The notes under the pieces were generated by a model. The model ran no database searches, was not told the origin of the DNA, and was given only the letters and a program-made list of their open reading frames with translations. Positions 17,824-26,698 of a stretch of DNA of 39,801 bases are shown piece after piece. Each line of letters opens with the position of its first letter. The stretch's first letter is position 1. The DNA is from Acidimicrobiia bacterium (lineage in GTDB: Bacteria; Actinomycetota; Acidimicrobiia; Acidimicrobiales; CAIXPF01), in assembly GCA_009377505.1 (NCBI GenBank), contig WHTX01000005.1, positions 1 through 39,801 on the forward strand. Reading direction: 5' to 3'. Both the position numbers and the translations under genes were made by a program.

Positions 17824-18222
17824 ATGGCAATCGAGACGGCAGACCGCGTCGAGATCGAAGATCTGGTGGCGCGCTACAACAAGGCCATCGACACGGGTGA
17901 CGCCCAGGGCTGGGCGGCGACGTTCACCAAGGACGGCGAGTTCCACGGGATCGTCGGCGACTTCTACGGGGCCGACGAGCTCGTGGCCTTCGTCAGCGCC
18001 TACGCCAGCGAGGAGCAGTACGCCGAGTTCGCGTCGGCTCAGCACTGGGTGACCAACATGGTGATCGAGGGCGGCGGCGACCACGCCGAGATGTTCGCCC
18101 ACGTCATGATGGTCGCCCCCCAGGCCGAAGGGGGCCGCATCATCCTCGTGGGCCATTACGAGGACACCCTGCAGAAGGTCGACGGCCGCTGGCGCTTCGC
18201 CAAGCGCGTCGTGCGCGTCTGA
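17824..18222 (+). CDS. SnoaL-like/NTF2-fold protein
   Basis: 132 residues of the NTF2 cone fold. An N-terminal helix pair (RVEIEDLVARYNKAIDTGDA), WAATFTKDGEFHG, then HWVTNMVIEGGGDHAEM and the closing GHYEDTLQKVDGRWRFAKRVVRV are the usual SnoaL_4 landmarks. Members include ketosteroid isomerases, dehydratases and small dioxygenase subunits, so the exact reaction is open; no TatA or secretion signal is present. GGGGAGG precedes the ATG. It stands alone between divergent and convergent neighbours. Confidence 0.88.
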   Translation: MAIETADRVEIEDLVARYNKAIDTGDAQGWAATFTKDGEFHGIVGDFYGADELVAFVSAYASEEQYAEFASAQHWVTNMVIEGGGDHAEMFAHVMMVAPQAEGGRIILVGHYEDTLQKVDGRWRFAKRVVRV

Positions 18223-18248
18223 CCACGGGCCGCTCTGGGCCGTCGGTC
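18221..18248. terminator. Shared hairpin between convergent genes
   Basis: GACCACGG pairs with CCGT-GGTC with one bulged C, across an 11-base loop. It spans the stop codon of the SnoaL-like gene and reaches the stop of the racemase gene, so it could act in both directions. There is no T-run. Confidence 0.4.
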
Positions 18249-19476
18249 AGATGGCGCCGGCGGCGCGCAAGCTGGCGATGTCGTCGCCCGAGTAGCCGAG
18301 CGAGCCCAGGATCTCGTCGGTGTGCGCCCCCGCTCGGGGCGTGGGGAAGCGCACAGAGCCCGGGGTCTGGGACAACTTGATGGCCACGCCGGGGTTCATC
18401 GCCGCGGCGCCGTCCACGTCGAGCTCCAGCGCCATGCCCCGGTGGCGGACCTGGGGGTCCTCGAAGACCTCGTGGGGGTCGTAGACCTTGCCGACGCAGA
18501 CGTCGGCCTTGGTGAGCAGGTCGTACCACTCGTCCCGGGGCTTGGTGCGCAGCAGCGCGGCGACCTCCAGCTTTACGGCGGCCTGTTCGGGGCGCGGGCC
18601 GCGCATGGCCTCGCCCCGCGTCAGCTCGGCGGCCCGCCAGTCCGGCCGGTCGACCGCGTCGCAGAAGTTGTGCCACAGGTGCGGCTCGGTGGAGCCGATG
18701 GACAGCAGCTTGCCGTCGGCGCACTCGTAGGTCGTGTAGTACGGCCGGCTGCCGTCGAAGGTGCCCACCCCGCGGCGAGGCTCGGGCCCCCCGCCCAGGA
18801 ACGCCATGAAGGACGGCACCGCGCACAACAAGGAGATCGTGGCGTCGAGGTACGAGACGTCGACCAGCTGGCCCCGCCCCGTGCGCTCCCTGGCGAACAG
18901 GGCGAACATCACGCCGAGGGCGCCGTGCATGGAGGCGCCGGCGTAGTCGGCCACCAGGTTGAGCGGGATCGTCGGCGCTTCGCCGGGCTGGCCGAGCTGG
19001 TTGAGGACGCCGGCGAGGGACAGGTAGTTGATGTCGTGGGCGGGGAAGTCGCGGTAGGGCCCGTCCTGGCCGAAGCCGGACAGGGAGCAGTACACGAGAC
19101 GGGGGTTGAGGGCGGAGAGCGTGTCGTAGTCGGCGCCGAGGCGCTGCATCACGCCGGGCCGGAAACCCTCGACGAGCACGTCGGCCTGGGCGGCCAGGCG
19201 GCGCAGCGCCTCCTGCGCCTCGGGCTTCTTCAGGTCGAGGCTGAGGCTCCGCTTGTTGCGATCGACCCAGAACCCGGCCCGGCGCCGCCGCTTCTCCGCC
19301 TCCTGCGGGCCTCCGCTGCCCCCGTCGCCCCCGTCGCCGACATCGGCGTCGGGCGGGCCGGGCTCGACGACCCTGACGACATCGGCACCCATGTCGGCGA
19401 GCAGCACCGTGGCCAGCGAGCCCGGCGCGACCCGGTTGCACTCGACGACCTTGATGCCCTCCAGCGGTCCTGGCAT
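18247..19476 (-). CDS. Alpha-methylacyl-CoA racemase-type CoA-transferase family protein
   Basis: 409 residues, single CaiB/BaiF domain. The catalytic pair of alpha-methylacyl-CoA racemase is visible: His147 in PAHDINYLSL and Asp177 in LVADYAGASMHG (His126/Asp156 in the mycobacterial enzyme), so epimerisation of 2-methyl branched acyl-CoAs is more likely than CoA transfer. An unusual Gly/Asp-rich then Arg-rich insertion (about 40-66) precedes FWVDRNKRSLSLDL. AAGGGGGA precedes the ATG. It is last in an operon with the LLM oxidoreductase and the substrate-binding lipoprotein. Such racemases feed branched lipids or sterol side chains into beta-oxidation. Confidence 0.9.
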   Translation of the reverse strand: MPGPLEGIKVVECNRVAPGSLATVLLADMGADVVRVVEPGPPDADVGDGGDGGSGGPQEAEKRRRRAGFWVDRNKRSLSLDLKKPEAQEALRRLAAQADVLVEGFRPGVMQRLGADYDTLSALNPRLVYCSLSGFGQDGPYRDFPAHDINYLSLAGVLNQLGQPGEAPTIPLNLVADYAGASMHGALGVMFALFARERTGRGQLVDVSYLDATISLLCAVPSFMAFLGGGPEPRRGVGTFDGSRPYYTTYECADGKLLSIGSTEPHLWHNFCDAVDRPDWRAAELTRGEAMRGPRPEQAAVKLEVAALLRTKPRDEWYDLLTKADVCVGKVYDPHEVFEDPQVRHRGMALELDVDGAAAMNPGVAIKLSQTPGSVRFPTPRAGAHTDEILGSLGYSGDDIASLRAAGAI

Positions 19477-19557
19477 GACGTCCCCCTTGCGGTCCGGGCC
19501 GGACCGGACGGCCGGCCCCGTCCCGATTCTGGCACCACGGGCGGCGCGCCGAGCCCC

Positions 19558-20898
19558 TCAGAGCGAGGCGAGCCCCTCGAGCTCGTCCCGGTCCACCACG
19601 TCGTCCCGAGCTGCACCGGCGGCGAGCTTGCGCGACCCGGGCGTCTGCTCGAACTGGTCGACGAGGCCGATCCGGCGAGCGTGGTCCCGCATGTCGGGCA
19701 GGACGTGCTCCGAGAGCAGCTCCAGGCTGCGCATGCGGTCCTCGTTGGAGACCCTGCCCTGGACGTGCAGGAAGATCAGCACCCCGGGCCGGGTGATCGA
19801 GAGCAGCCGCTTCACCTTGGCCGAGACCTGGTCGGGCGTCCCGACCAGCACGGTGTGGGCCTGCTGGGCACGGTCGAGCCCCCGGTACAGCTTCTGGCGG
19901 ACGGCGCCGAGGTCTTCCTCGGCGGGACGGTCCTCACCGAGGAGGTTGGCCCGCCGGGCTGCGGCCAGCCCCGTCCAGGTCGTCGCCGACGCGCCGCCCT
20001 CGGCCAGCCGCTTGGTCGCCGCCTTCGAGTTGTAGCCGGGCGGGAGCGTGTGCTCGGGCCGGCTGAAGGCGTTCTGCCCGCCACCGAAGACGAAGCCCCG
20101 CCCCAGCTCCTGGGCCCGCTCCTCGGTCTCGGCGACGAACGCGGGCACGACGTAGCCGAAGTTCTCCGGGCCCGCTTGGAAGCCGTTGGCCGCCATCCGG
20201 TCGGCGTAGAGGTCCCACAGCTCGCAGGTCGGCGGGATGGCCGTGCCGAGCCCTATGTACGGGTAGCCGTGGTCGGCCGCCCACAGCACCGTCTCGGGCG
20301 AGAGCACACCGGGCATCCAGATCGGGGGGTGGGGCTTCTGGTACGGGAGCACCCACGGGTTGACGTGCCGGTAGTGGAAGTGCTTGCCCTCGTAGCGCCA
20401 CGGGCCTGGCCGGGTCCAGGCCTGCACGATGAACTCGTGCGCCTCGTCCAGCAGCTCGCGGTTGTAGGCCGGGTTGGCGTTGTTGAAGTACTGCTCGCTG
20501 CCCGCTCCTCGTACCCAGCCGCTGATCAGCCGGCCCCGGGAGATCACGTCGATCGTCGCCAGCTCCTCGGCCAACCGCAAGGGGTGCTTGTTCACCGGGA
20601 GCGGGTTGCCGATGAGGGCGATGCGGGCGCGCTTGGTGATTCGGGCGAGGATCGCCGCCTCGATGTTCTGCACGCTGCCCATGCAGATCGGGTTGCCGTG
20701 GTGCTCGTTGAGGGCGAGGACGTCGAAGCCGAGCTCTTCCGCCGCGCTGTACTCGTCGAGCCAGTAGTTGTAGTCCTCGGCGGCCTGGCTGGCGTCGAAC
20801 CGGTCGTTCGGCAAGGCGAAGAACGCCTTGTTCCGCAAGACGTCGTCCTCGTCGAGCCACCGGTACGGGCGCTCGGTGAAATAGCCGATCTGCATCAT
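19558..20898 (-). CDS. LLM class flavin-dependent oxidoreductase
   Basis: About 446 residues of the bacterial luciferase-like TIM-barrel family: MQIGYFTERPYRW, FDVLALNEHHGNP, SRGRLISGWVRGAGSEQ and PYQKPHPPIWMPG are characteristic. Members use FMN or F420 to oxidise aldehydes, sulfonates, ketones or other small substrates; F420 use is common in actinobacteria but cannot be decided here. Two tandem ATGs (20898, 20895) after GGGGGTG are preferred; ATG 20907 is possible. It lies 67 bp after the substrate-binding lipoprotein gene and 81 bp before the racemase gene, all co-directional. Confidence 0.9.
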   Translation of the reverse strand: MMQIGYFTERPYRWLDEDDVLRNKAFFALPNDRFDASQAAEDYNYWLDEYSAAEELGFDVLALNEHHGNPICMGSVQNIEAAILARITKRARIALIGNPLPVNKHPLRLAEELATIDVISRGRLISGWVRGAGSEQYFNNANPAYNRELLDEAHEFIVQAWTRPGPWRYEGKHFHYRHVNPWVLPYQKPHPPIWMPGVLSPETVLWAADHGYPYIGLGTAIPPTCELWDLYADRMAANGFQAGPENFGYVVPAFVAETEERAQELGRGFVFGGGQNAFSRPEHTLPPGYNSKAATKRLAEGGASATTWTGLAAARRANLLGEDRPAEEDLGAVRQKLYRGLDRAQQAHTVLVGTPDQVSAKVKRLLSITRPGVLIFLHVQGRVSNEDRMRSLELLSEHVLPDMRDHARRIGLVDQFEQTPGSRKLAAGAARDDVVDRDELEGLASL

Positions 20899-20965
20899 CA
20901 CCCCCATGCGAACGACGAGCTGGGCCCCCCGGGGCCGCCCGTTGCCCGGTCAGGCTACGCCTGGG

Positions 20966-22561
20966 TCAGGCGCAGGCCCCCACCGTCTGGTCCCAGGCGC
21001 AGGGCTCGGCCCTGCCCTCGAGGTCGATGATGTCGCCCTGCCTGATGTAAGTCTGGTTGGCGGCGTCCCAGGTCTGGAACAGGCCGGCCTCCACGATGTA
21101 GGGGTCGTCCAGCCCGTCCATGTGCAGGCGGATGCCCTCGAGCAGCATGGGCGAAGTCATGTCCATGGCCCGCATCGCCAGCTGGAAGTTGGTCCGCGTG
21201 ACCCCGCCCTCGAGCTGGCCGGTGATGACCAGGGCCTGGGCGACGGGGAAGGCGAAGTTGATCCCGCCGCCGATGTTGACCGACGCGTCGGGGTCGATGC
21301 CCTTGGCCTCCATGCCCTCCCGGAGCCACTGGACGTAGGGGTCCTCGGCGAAGGCGGGGTCGCGCATGTCCTTGACGCCGTTGCTGATCACCCACCAACC
21401 GTCCCCGGCCGAGCCGTCACCACCGAGCTTGTCCTTGCCGATCCAGCTGGCGCCCGTGCACCCCTGGCCCAGGAACAGGTACTCGGTCGTGTCCTTCATG
21501 CCGTTCTGGGCCGCCTCGAGGACGGTCTGGGTGCAGTGCGCCCCGCCCAGCATGGAGATGTACACGTCGGGGTTCTCCGCGGCCAGGGACGTCATCGGGT
21601 CCGTCACCGTCGGCGCCGTCGCCTCGACCGTCTCGCTGACGTAGTCGACCCGGTCCCTGAGCAGGTCCGACTGCTCCAGGTACGCTCGGAACGTCACGTC
21701 GTAGAGCTTCCCGAAGTCGTTGTTCTGGACGAGGGAGGCCACCTTGACCTTCTGGTCGGCGGGGAACTCGTCGAGGCGCTGCTCGATGAACGAGCCCCAC
21801 AGGATGGCCTCGGTGCTGTAGGTCGGGTTCGGGGCGCCCGTCGTCCACGGGTGGTTGACCGGGTCGCCCCAGGCGGAGTGGAAGGTGATGGCCAGGGGGT
21901 GGGGGACGCAGCGCTCGTTGATCTTGTCGTAGGTCCGCAGCGTCGACGGCGTCCCCAGGGTCCAGACGGCGAACGCCTTGTCGGAGTCGAGCAGCTCGTC
22001 GACGTTCGGGATGGCCCGCGCCGTGTCGTAGGCGTCGTCCTTCGTGATGTAGTCGACCTGGCGCACCTTGCCACTGGCGTCCTCGAAGAACCCCTCCTCG
22101 TTGTAGTAGTCGAACAGGTACTTGATGCCGACGCCGTAGTTGCCGTAGTCGGCGTACGTGCCCGAGAGCGAGATCGACGCGCCGATCTTGATCGTCGTGT
22201 CGGTCACCCCCTCCGTGTCCGACCAGCCGGCGGGGCACGCCGACAGGTCGACCGTCCACCCTCCGGGACCGGTCAGCGTCGTCCCGTCCGCCGACTTGCC
22301 CCAACCGTTGTCCTTGATGCGCGTGATGATGGCCTCGCGCTCCTGGGCCCAGAGGGCCTCCCAGTCCTCGATCGAGGTCGGCTGGGCCCCCGCTGTCGTC
22401 GGCGTACCTCCCGCCGTCGTCGAGCTCGACGCCGTCGTGCTGGCCCCGGCGGCGGTGGTCGTACCACCCGCCGAGTCCCCGTCGTCGCTGCCACAGGCCG
22501 CGGCCACCAGGGCCAGGCTCAGCGAGCCGGCCAGCATCACAAACCTTCGTGTCCGTTGCAC
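20966..22561 (-). CDS. ABC substrate-binding lipoprotein (branched-chain amino acid/LivK type)
   Basis: 531 residues. A lipoprotein signal with lipobox VAAAC (Cys23) is followed by a Thr/Ser/Ala/Gly-rich linker (about 30-65) and a two-lobed periplasmic-binding-protein type I domain: IKIGASISLSGTYADYGNYGVGIKYLFDYYNEEG, then VASLVQNNDFGK and VYISMLGGAHCTQ. The GTG start follows GGGGGATCC. No permease or ATPase genes of a Liv system are adjacent, so it either serves a distant transporter or is a solitary receptor. Co-transcription with an LLM oxidoreductase and a racemase suggests capture of the compound those enzymes degrade. Confidence 0.9.
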   Translation of the reverse strand: MQRTRRFVMLAGSLSLALVAAACGSDDGDSAGGTTTAAGASTTASSSTTAGGTPTTAGAQPTSIEDWEALWAQEREAIITRIKDNGWGKSADGTTLTGPGGWTVDLSACPAGWSDTEGVTDTTIKIGASISLSGTYADYGNYGVGIKYLFDYYNEEGFFEDASGKVRQVDYITKDDAYDTARAIPNVDELLDSDKAFAVWTLGTPSTLRTYDKINERCVPHPLAITFHSAWGDPVNHPWTTGAPNPTYSTEAILWGSFIEQRLDEFPADQKVKVASLVQNNDFGKLYDVTFRAYLEQSDLLRDRVDYVSETVEATAPTVTDPMTSLAAENPDVYISMLGGAHCTQTVLEAAQNGMKDTTEYLFLGQGCTGASWIGKDKLGGDGSAGDGWWVISNGVKDMRDPAFAEDPYVQWLREGMEAKGIDPDASVNIGGGINFAFPVAQALVITGQLEGGVTRTNFQLAMRAMDMTSPMLLEGIRLHMDGLDDPYIVEAGLFQTWDAANQTYIRQGDIIDLEGRAEPCAWDQTVGACA

Positions 22562-22579
22562 CGGATCCCCCGTTCATGG

Positions 22580-22606
22580 CCGCTGCCTTCACCCCGATGG
22601 CAGCGG
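22580..22606 (-). promoter_or_regulatory. Perfect 8-bp hairpin in the 5' region of the substrate-binding protein gene
   Basis: CCGCTGCC and GGCAGCGG form a perfect inverted repeat around an 11-base loop. It ends 18 bases before the GTG of the substrate-binding protein and lies in the 142-bp gap between divergent genes. It could be an operator for both or an mRNA leader hairpin next to the ribosome site. Confidence 0.4.
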
Positions 22607-22703
22607 GCGGCCCGATCATGCCACGGCCAGCCGTCCGGTCCCCGTCGCCCCTCGTCGACTTCGGGGCCAGCACCCGACGCCGACGAGGGCTAGCGTCCGC
22701 CCG

Positions 22704-25178
22704 ATGCTGTCGCCCTACCGGGTCCTCGACCTGACCGACGAGCGGGGGCACTTCGCCGGGTTCATCCTGGCCATGCTCGGCGCCGACGTCGTGGCGGTGG
22801 AGCCGCCCGGCGGGTCGTCGGCCCGCCGGGCGGCGCCGTTCGCGCCGGGGGCGCCCGGCGGCTCCGGGAGGACAGCCGGGCGATCCCTGCCCCACCTCGC
22901 CTTCAACCGCGGCAAGCGCTCGATCGAGCTCGACCTCGGGTCGCCGGCGGGCCGGGACGCCCTGTTGTCCCTGGCCGGGGACGCCGACGTCCTGATCGAG
23001 TCGGGCGGGCCGGGCGAGCTGGCGGCGCTGGGCCTCGGCGCCGAGCAGGTCGCCGCGGCCAACCCCGGCCTCGTGGTCGTGTCGATCTCCCCGTTCGGCC
23101 TGACCGGGCCCAAGGCCGGCTGGCACGCCACCGACCTGACCGTCTGGGCGGCGAGTGGGGCGATGGCGCTGTGCGGTGACGACGACCGGGCGCCGCTGGG
23201 CCTGACCGTCCCCCAGGCCTTCCTCCACGCTGGCGCCCAGGCGGCGACCGCAGCCGTGCTGGCGCTGGCCGAGCGGGCCCGCTCCGGGCTGGGCCAGCAC
23301 GTGGACGTGGCCGCCCAGTCAGCGGCCATGCAGGCCACCCAGTCGGCCGCCTTGAACAGCTTCGCCCGTGCCTCGCTGGCCAGCCGCTCGGGGGGCGGGA
23401 TGCGCGCCGGGGACATCTTGCTGCGCTTCGTGTACCCCGCCCTCGACGGCCACGTGTCGATCACGCACGTGTTCGGCTCGGCCGTCGGGCCGGCGACCCG
23501 CCGGCTCATGGACCTCGTCCACGAGGCGGGCTGCTGTGACGCGGCGACCAGGGACAAGGACTGGGTGGCCTACGGCATGCAGCTCAGCGACTGTTCCGAG
23601 CCCCTCAGCGAGCTCGACCGGGTGCAGTCCTGCGTCGCCGCGCTCACCACCACGCGGACGAAAGCCGACCTGTTCGCCGACGCCCTGCGCCGGCGGCTGC
23701 TGCTGGCGCCGGTGGCGACGCCGGGCGAGGTGCTGCTCTCCGAGCAGCTCGCCAGCCGCGACTACTGGGACGACGTCGACGGGCTCCGTCACCCCGGGCC
23801 GTGGGCCAAGGCCTCGGCCGTCCCCCTGCGCCGCCTCGGGCCCGCCCCCGAGGCGGGCCAGCACAACGACAGCGTGGCCGCGGCGTGGGCCGGTGCCCGG
23901 CGCGCCACCACCGCGGGCAGCGCCTCCCCGCCGCCCCACTCGACGGCCGCGGCGGGTCGGGCCGACGGCAGCTCGGCCGCCCAGCCCCTGGCGGGCCTGA
24001 AGGTGGTCGACTTCATGTGGGCGGTGGCCGGGCCCACCGTGTCCCGCCTCCTGGCCGACGCCGGCGCCACCGTCGTGCGGGTCGAGTCGGCGACCAAGAT
24101 CGACGCCGCTCGGGCGTTCGCGCCCTTCTTCGACGACGAGGCGGGGGCGGAGCGCTCGGCGCTGTTCAACAACATGAACGCCGGCAAGCTCGGCGTGACG
24201 CTCGACCTGAGCCGGGCCGAGGCGAGGGCCGTCGCGCTCGACCTGTGCGCCTGGGCCGACGTGGTGTGCGAGGCCTACTCGCCCCGGGCCATGCGGGCCT
24301 GGGGGCTCGACTACGAAGCGGTCCGCGCCCGCAACCCCGGGGTCGTCATGCTGTCGACCTGCCTGTTCGGCCAGACAGGCCCGCTCGCCCAGTTCGCCGG
24401 CTACGGCAACCTGGGGGCGGCGCTCACCGGGTTCTACAGCCTGGCCGGCTGGCCGGACCGCGACCCGGTCGGGCCGTACGGGGCGTACACCGACTACACC
24501 TCCCCGAGCCTGGCGCTGGCCACGCTGCTCGCCGCGCTCGACCACCGCCGGCGCAGCGGCCAGGGCCAGTACCTCGACTTCTCCCAGGCCGAAGCGTCGA
24601 TCCACTTCCTGAGCCCGGCCCTGCTGGCCGCAGGGGCGGCCCCCGACGCCCCCCTGGCGCCCTGCGGCAACCACCACGCCCGCTACTGCCCCCACGGGGT
24701 GTTCCCGTCCCTGGGCGAGGACCGCTGGGTGGCGATCGTGGCCCAGGACCAGGCGGCGTGGGCCGCGCTGGCCGAGCTGGCCGGTCGCCGCGACCTCGCC
24801 GAGCTGGCGCTCGACGAGCGCCTGGCCCGGCGGGAGGAGCTGGAGGCCGCCGTGTCGACGTGGACCGTCGAGCGGGCGCCCGGCGAGGCCGAGCGCCTCT
24901 GCCAAGAGGCGGGCGTGGCCGCGCACCAGGTCCAGAACGCCCGCGAGCTGGCAGCAGACCCCCAGCTGACCGAGCGCGGCCACTGGGTCAGCGTGGCCCA
25001 CTCCCTGCACGGCGACACCCTGGTCGAGGCGCCGCGGTTCCGCCTTTCCCGTAGCCCCATGGGCCCCACGCGAGGCGCGCCGACGCTGGGAGAGCACACC
25101 TTCGAGGTGTTGTCCGGCCTGCTCGGCTACAGCGAGGACCGCATCGGCGAGCTCGCCGCCGCCGAGTGCTTCGACTGA
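22704..25178 (+). CDS. Fused double-domain CaiB/BaiF CoA-transferase, second paralogue
   Basis: 824 residues with the same two-domain layout as the gene at 5500-7959, starting almost identically (MLSPYRVLDLTDERG). Domain 1 (about 1-410) has NRGKRSIELDL and GQHVDVAAQSAAM but lacks the catalytic Asp (TVPQAFLHAG). Domain 2 (from LAGLKVVDFMWAVAGP, about residue 430) carries it as Asp597 in GAYTDYTSPS and keeps SGQGQYLDFSQAEAS. Each half ends in a small swivel segment, the last being GAPTLGEHTFEVLSGLLGYSEDRI. It is divergent from the lipoprotein-LLM-racemase operon and followed 95 bp later by a zinc alcohol dehydrogenase, a context suited to activating an acid by CoA transfer. The ATG is chosen because paralogy starts exactly there. 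Confidence 0.9.
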   Translation: MLSPYRVLDLTDERGHFAGFILAMLGADVVAVEPPGGSSARRAAPFAPGAPGGSGRTAGRSLPHLAFNRGKRSIELDLGSPAGRDALLSLAGDADVLIESGGPGELAALGLGAEQVAAANPGLVVVSISPFGLTGPKAGWHATDLTVWAASGAMALCGDDDRAPLGLTVPQAFLHAGAQAATAAVLALAERARSGLGQHVDVAAQSAAMQATQSAALNSFARASLASRSGGGMRAGDILLRFVYPALDGHVSITHVFGSAVGPATRRLMDLVHEAGCCDAATRDKDWVAYGMQLSDCSEPLSELDRVQSCVAALTTTRTKADLFADALRRRLLLAPVATPGEVLLSEQLASRDYWDDVDGLRHPGPWAKASAVPLRRLGPAPEAGQHNDSVAAAWAGARRATTAGSASPPPHSTAAAGRADGSSAAQPLAGLKVVDFMWAVAGPTVSRLLADAGATVVRVESATKIDAARAFAPFFDDEAGAERSALFNNMNAGKLGVTLDLSRAEARAVALDLCAWADVVCEAYSPRAMRAWGLDYEAVRARNPGVVMLSTCLFGQTGPLAQFAGYGNLGAALTGFYSLAGWPDRDPVGPYGAYTDYTSPSLALATLLAALDHRRRSGQGQYLDFSQAEASIHFLSPALLAAGAAPDAPLAPCGNHHARYCPHGVFPSLGEDRWVAIVAQDQAAWAALAELAGRRDLAELALDERLARREELEAAVSTWTVERAPGEAERLCQEAGVAAHQVQNARELAADPQLTERGHWVSVAHSLHGDTLVEAPRFRLSRSPMGPTRGAPTLGEHTFEVLSGLLGYSEDRIGELAAAECFD

Positions 25179-25273
25179 CCGAGGCCCGTTGCCCTCTGAC
25201 CGCTGGGCTCGGGTGGCCCCGGCCGCGGCGGGGCTGCCAGAATCGGCGCCCGCGCTTATGAGGGGGCTCGTCG

Positions 25274-26371
25274 ATGAAGGCCAGGGCAGCGATCTTCAGG
25301 GAGATCGGCGGAGAGCTGAGCATCGAGGAGGTCGACGTCGACGAGGCGGGCCCCGACGAGGTGCGCGTGCGGACCTCGGCCTGCGGGGTGTGCCACAGCG
25401 ACCTGCACTTCATGCAGGGCTCGATCGGCGGGCCCCGGCCCACGATCCCCGGGCACGAGCCGGCGGGAGTGGTCGAGTCGGTCGGCTCCCAGGTCCGCTC
25501 GGTCAAACCGGGCGACCACGTCATCGCCTGCACGTCGATGTTCTGCGGGCACTGCGCCCAGTGCATGCTGGGCCGCCCGCATCTGTGCACGGACCGGCGC
25601 TCCTGTCGGCGGCCCAAGGGGCAGCGCCCCCGCATCACCCTCGACGGGGCCGAGATCCACCAGTTCGCCGACCTGTCGGGCTTCAGCGAGGTCATGCTCG
25701 TGCACGAGCGGGCGGTGGTCCGCATCGACGACGACGTCCCCCTCGACCGGGCCGCCCTCGTCGGTTGCGCGGTGACGACCGGCGTCGGCGCCGCCCTGAA
25801 CACGGCCAAGGTGGCGCCGGGGTCGTCCGTCGCCGTGTTCGGCTGCGGGGGCGTGGGCACCTCGGTCATCCAGGGCGCCCGCCTCGCCGGGGCGCGCCAG
25901 ATCATCGCCGTCGACATCCACCCCGCCAAGCTCGACGTGGCCCGCCACTTCGGGGCCACCCATGTCCTGCTCTCCGGCGACGAGGACCCGGTGAAGGCCA
26001 TCAAGGGGCTGAGCGGGGGCGGCGTGGACTACGCCTTCGACGCCGTGGGGAACACCAAGCTGAGCGCCCAGTGCCTCTACAGCCTGGCCCCCCGGGGCCT
26101 CGCCGTCATCGTGGGCGCCATCCCCGCGGGCCACAAGCTCGAGCTCGAGCCGGGGCACTTCTACGTGGAGAAGTCGATCACGGGGTCGATCATGGGCTCG
26201 AACCGCTTCCACATCGACGCCCCCCGGTACCTCGAGCTCTACCGCCAGGGCCGCCTCGACCTCGACGCCATGATCAGCGCCCGGGTCGGCCTCGGCGAGG
26301 TGAGCGACGCCCTGGCGGCCATGGAGGCCGGCGAGGTGACCCGCTCGGTGATCATGTTCGACGGCGCCTAG
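25274..26371 (+). CDS. Zn-dependent alcohol dehydrogenase (MDR, class III-like)
   Basis: 365 residues. Catalytic-zinc region CGVCHSD (Cys40, His41) and GHEPAG (His61, Glu62); structural-zinc cysteines at 91, 94, 97 and 105 (FCGHCAQCMLGRPHLC); Rossmann motif VFGCGGVGTSV and the acidic end of the next strand (IIAVDIHP), so NAD is expected. The body resembles the NDMA/class III-type dehydrogenases of actinobacteria (GVGAALNTAKVAPGSSV, SITGSIMGSNRF). It oxidises a primary alcohol or hydroxymethyl conjugate to the aldehyde. AGGGGG precedes the ATG, 95 bp after the double CoA-transferase, with which it may be co-transcribed. Confidence 0.92.
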   Translation: MKARAAIFREIGGELSIEEVDVDEAGPDEVRVRTSACGVCHSDLHFMQGSIGGPRPTIPGHEPAGVVESVGSQVRSVKPGDHVIACTSMFCGHCAQCMLGRPHLCTDRRSCRRPKGQRPRITLDGAEIHQFADLSGFSEVMLVHERAVVRIDDDVPLDRAALVGCAVTTGVGAALNTAKVAPGSSVAVFGCGGVGTSVIQGARLAGARQIIAVDIHPAKLDVARHFGATHVLLSGDEDPVKAIKGLSGGGVDYAFDAVGNTKLSAQCLYSLAPRGLAVIVGAIPAGHKLELEPGHFYVEKSITGSIMGSNRFHIDAPRYLELYRQGRLDLDAMISARVGLGEVSDALAAMEAGEVTRSVIMFDGA

Positions 26372-26440
26372 CGGAACGTCGTGCCGGCCGATCCCGAGGC
26401 ACAGCTCAGATCGGGCTATGGAGCTAACTAGGCTAGGTCC

Positions 26441-26698
26441 GTGACGACGCACGTCGTGAACACCCAGGAAGCGAAGAGCCGCCTGTCGGACCTGATCCGC
26501 AAGGCCGAAGCTGGTGACGACGTCATCCTCGCCCGCAACGGCAGGCCGGTGGCGAAGATCATCCCGTGGCCCGAGTCCCGGCCGGCTCGACGGTCGGGCG
26601 CCTGGGCAGGCCGTGTCGAGGACCGATCCGACGTCGTCGGCCCCGACGACGAGGTCAACGCCCTGTTCGACGAGTCAGCGGCTCGCGGCCCAGCGTGA
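26441..26698 (+). CDS. Phd/YefM-type antitoxin
   Basis: 85 residues. The N-terminal VNTQEAKSRLSDLIRKAEAGDDVILARNGRPVAKIIP is a complete Phd/YefM DNA-binding domain, and the C-terminal tail (about 50-85, acidic, DDEVNALFDES) is the toxin-wrapping part. It starts with GTG. Its stop overlaps the GTG of a vapC-like gene (GTGA), the classical antitoxin-first arrangement. That toxin gene is broken, so the antitoxin appears to be an orphan. Confidence 0.88.
   Translation: MTTHVVNTQEAKSRLSDLIRKAEAGDDVILARNGRPVAKIIPWPESRPARRSGAWAGRVEDRSDVVGPDDEVNALFDESAARGPA

Noticed and set aside
18322-21030. 900-codon plus-strand open frame over the racemase and LLM genes
   Set aside because: It is antisense to two clearly recognisable enzymes, and its protein is a featureless Gly/Val/Arg/Asp mixture.
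26388-26414. CCGATC...GATCGG inverted repeat between the alcohol dehydrogenase and the antitoxin as a terminator or Phd operator
   Set aside because: The stem is only 6 bp with a 15-base loop, no T-run and no repeated operator pattern, so it is not better than chance in this composition.
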